The notes under the pieces: model-generated
What the model saw: the letters and a program-made list of their open reading frames with translations, nothing else
Databases searched by the model: none
What the model was told of the DNA's origin: nothing
From: Maribacter halichondriae
GTDB taxonomy: Bacteria; Bacteroidota; Bacteroidia; Flavobacteriales; Flavobacteriaceae
DNA: 64,000 nucleotides
Assembly: GCF_027474825.1 (NCBI RefSeq)
Contig: NZ_CP107030.1
Span: forward strand, 3,972,001 to 4,036,000
Direction: 5' to 3'
Position numbers and translations under genes: made by a program
In this document: one piece after another, positions 62,945 through 64,000 of the stretch
Layout of the letters: the number at the start of each line of letters is the position of its first letter
How positions within the stretch are numbered: position 1 is the stretch's first letter

Positions 62945-64000
62945 TGCTAAAAAAACGTACATATGGTCTTCTGTTCTTCGGACTGCTCTTTTTTTGGGTA
63001 GAGGCCAAGACTTGGCTTACAACGACGTAGGCGAAAGCACATATACAAAGGCTTACCGTCTTGCGTATGACGGTGACTATGAATCTGTCAAGACCCTGCT
63101 AGGCCAAGTACTGTCGGACAATCCCAATAGACTGAATGCCCGCTTCTTATTGGCCAGCTCCTATAGTTGGAATGGTCAGTACGCCAGCGCCAGAGCCGAA
63201 TTCAACAAAATCACATCCAAAGAAAAAAATAACAGTGATGCATGGATTTCAGCCATTAAGAATGAGCTTTATGCAAAGGAAAATGCGACCGCTTTAGGGT
63301 TGGCATACAAAGCGCTAATTTACCTAAAGAACGATTCTGAAGTCGAGCGGCTGAAAGAAATCGCCCAAGAACGTGTCTTGGGTACGGCGTATTCCGAATC
63401 GGGGTGGTTCAATCAAAAGTCAAATATTTCGATTGCCAAAGGTTCAAAACCTAGTCCCAAGCTGAATAATCCGGTTGAAGAAAAAATAGCTAAAAATGAT
63501 ACATTAGGAGCATCTACAGGTAAGATTATCTCTAAAACACCTGCCGATAAAGAGGTGCTGAAGAACAGGATAGCCGTAAACAATTCTTTTACCGTGTTCG
63601 ACCAACGTTACGACCCCATGGTATTTTCAAGCATTTCATTTCGGCGCCAAACACAGGCCGGAAGTATCATACCTCGTATCAATTATAGTAATCGTCTAGC
63701 GCAGCATGGAGTGCAATATGACCTGGATTTCTATCCGAAATTCTCCAAGCGGTTTTATGCCTATCTTAATTATGGGTATTCGAATGCGGCCATTTATCCC
63801 AATCACAAAGTGGGCGGTGATTTATATGTGAATTTGCCCGGTGCCTTTGAGTTTTCCGCTGGTGGCCGATTTATAAACTTCGACACCAAGAATGTTTCGG
63901 TAATTACTAATTCATTAGGACATTACCGGGGAAATTATTATTTCTCCCTTCGCTCTTACATCACTCCGTTACCTAATAAGTTGACCCGTGTTTCTGGTAA
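62944..64000 (+). CDS. YaiO-family outer membrane beta-barrel with N-terminal TPRs, partial, frameshifted
   Basis: Starts MLKKRTYGLLFFGLLFF at ATG 62944. The signal breaks at the T run 62989-62995: one extra T gives ..LFFLGRGQDLAYNDVGES.. and an open frame to the window end. The first part (about residues 25-140) is TPR-like (AYDGDYESVKTLLGQVLSDN, ASSYSWNGQYASARAEF). After a linker, the YaiO barrel starts NSFTVFDQRYDPMVF and continues with strands IIPRINYSNRL, GVQYDLDFYPKF and AYLNYGYSN. The TPR + barrel order is that of the PgaA export protein, so it is the likely exporter of the GT2 product. The 3' end is outside the window. Confidence 0.85.

Noticed and set aside
1-64000. CRISPR array, prophage, rRNA or tRNA genes
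   Set aside because: No regularly spaced identical repeats, no phage structural genes, and no recognisable rRNA or tRNA sequence were seen on either strand.

Overview
The window looks like a chromosome segment from a marine member of the Flavobacteriaceae (Bacteroidota). The evidence is the moderate GC content, TAnnTTTG-type -7 promoter elements, the hisG-D-C-B-H-A-F-IE order with bifunctional hisB and hisIE, many Sec or lipoprotein signals, a GH127/sulfatase polysaccharide locus with a SusC remnant, GIN-domain and FG-GAP proteins, and a YaiO-type outer membrane barrel. No rRNA, tRNA, CRISPR array, prophage or complete insertion sequence was found.

Layout. 0-4.7 kb: sucD, fabG, a membrane vWA-type protein and an SPFH/prohibitin protein. 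4.8-13.7 kb: a complete histidine operon preceded by a transcription attenuator with a 17-residue leader peptide carrying four His codons. The operon contains three non-his genes (GNAT, DinB-like, four-helix-bundle) and a different repeat in nearly every gap. 13.7-17.7 kb (minus): ECF sigma factor, membrane anti-sigma-like protein, DUF4097 protein, beta-barrel protein, a small ORF and a GIN lipoprotein. 17.8-24.5 kb: bestrophin, NTF2-like, AraC pseudogene, S1 protease, DUF998 and two oxidoreductases, many of them frameshifted. 24.7-29.4 kb: MBL-fold hydrolase, FG-GAP protein, GNAT, and a RAYT transposase among REP-like palindromes. 29.4-34.6 kb: amidohydrolase, sulfatase, GH127 and a SusC signal-peptide remnant. 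34.7-40.4 kb: NTF2-like, DUF418, DUF1853, and a vWA plus AAA+ pair. 40.4-46 kb: histidine kinase and response regulator next to a double-spondin lipoprotein, then small membrane proteins. 45.7-54.6 kb: a TruA paralogue, corA, cysM/cysE, DUF2461, an aldehyde dehydrogenase, DUF72, a thioesterase and an M19 dipeptidase. 54.8-64 kb: REC-HPt, REC, a long HEAT protein, a processive GT2, an LTA-synthase-fold/TPR protein and a YaiO barrel that runs off the window. This last cluster looks like a phosphorelay-coupled exopolysaccharide system and is the best candidate for an undescribed system.

A caution covers the whole window. At least thirteen conserved reading frames are broken by a single-base change inside an A or T run (eleven deletions, two insertions). 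Restoring the run rebuilds full-length proteins of family length each time. This pattern suggests uncorrected homopolymer errors more than biological decay, so these loci are annotated as whole genes with the lesion positions given. The AraC gene also has two in-frame stops and is more likely a real pseudogene.
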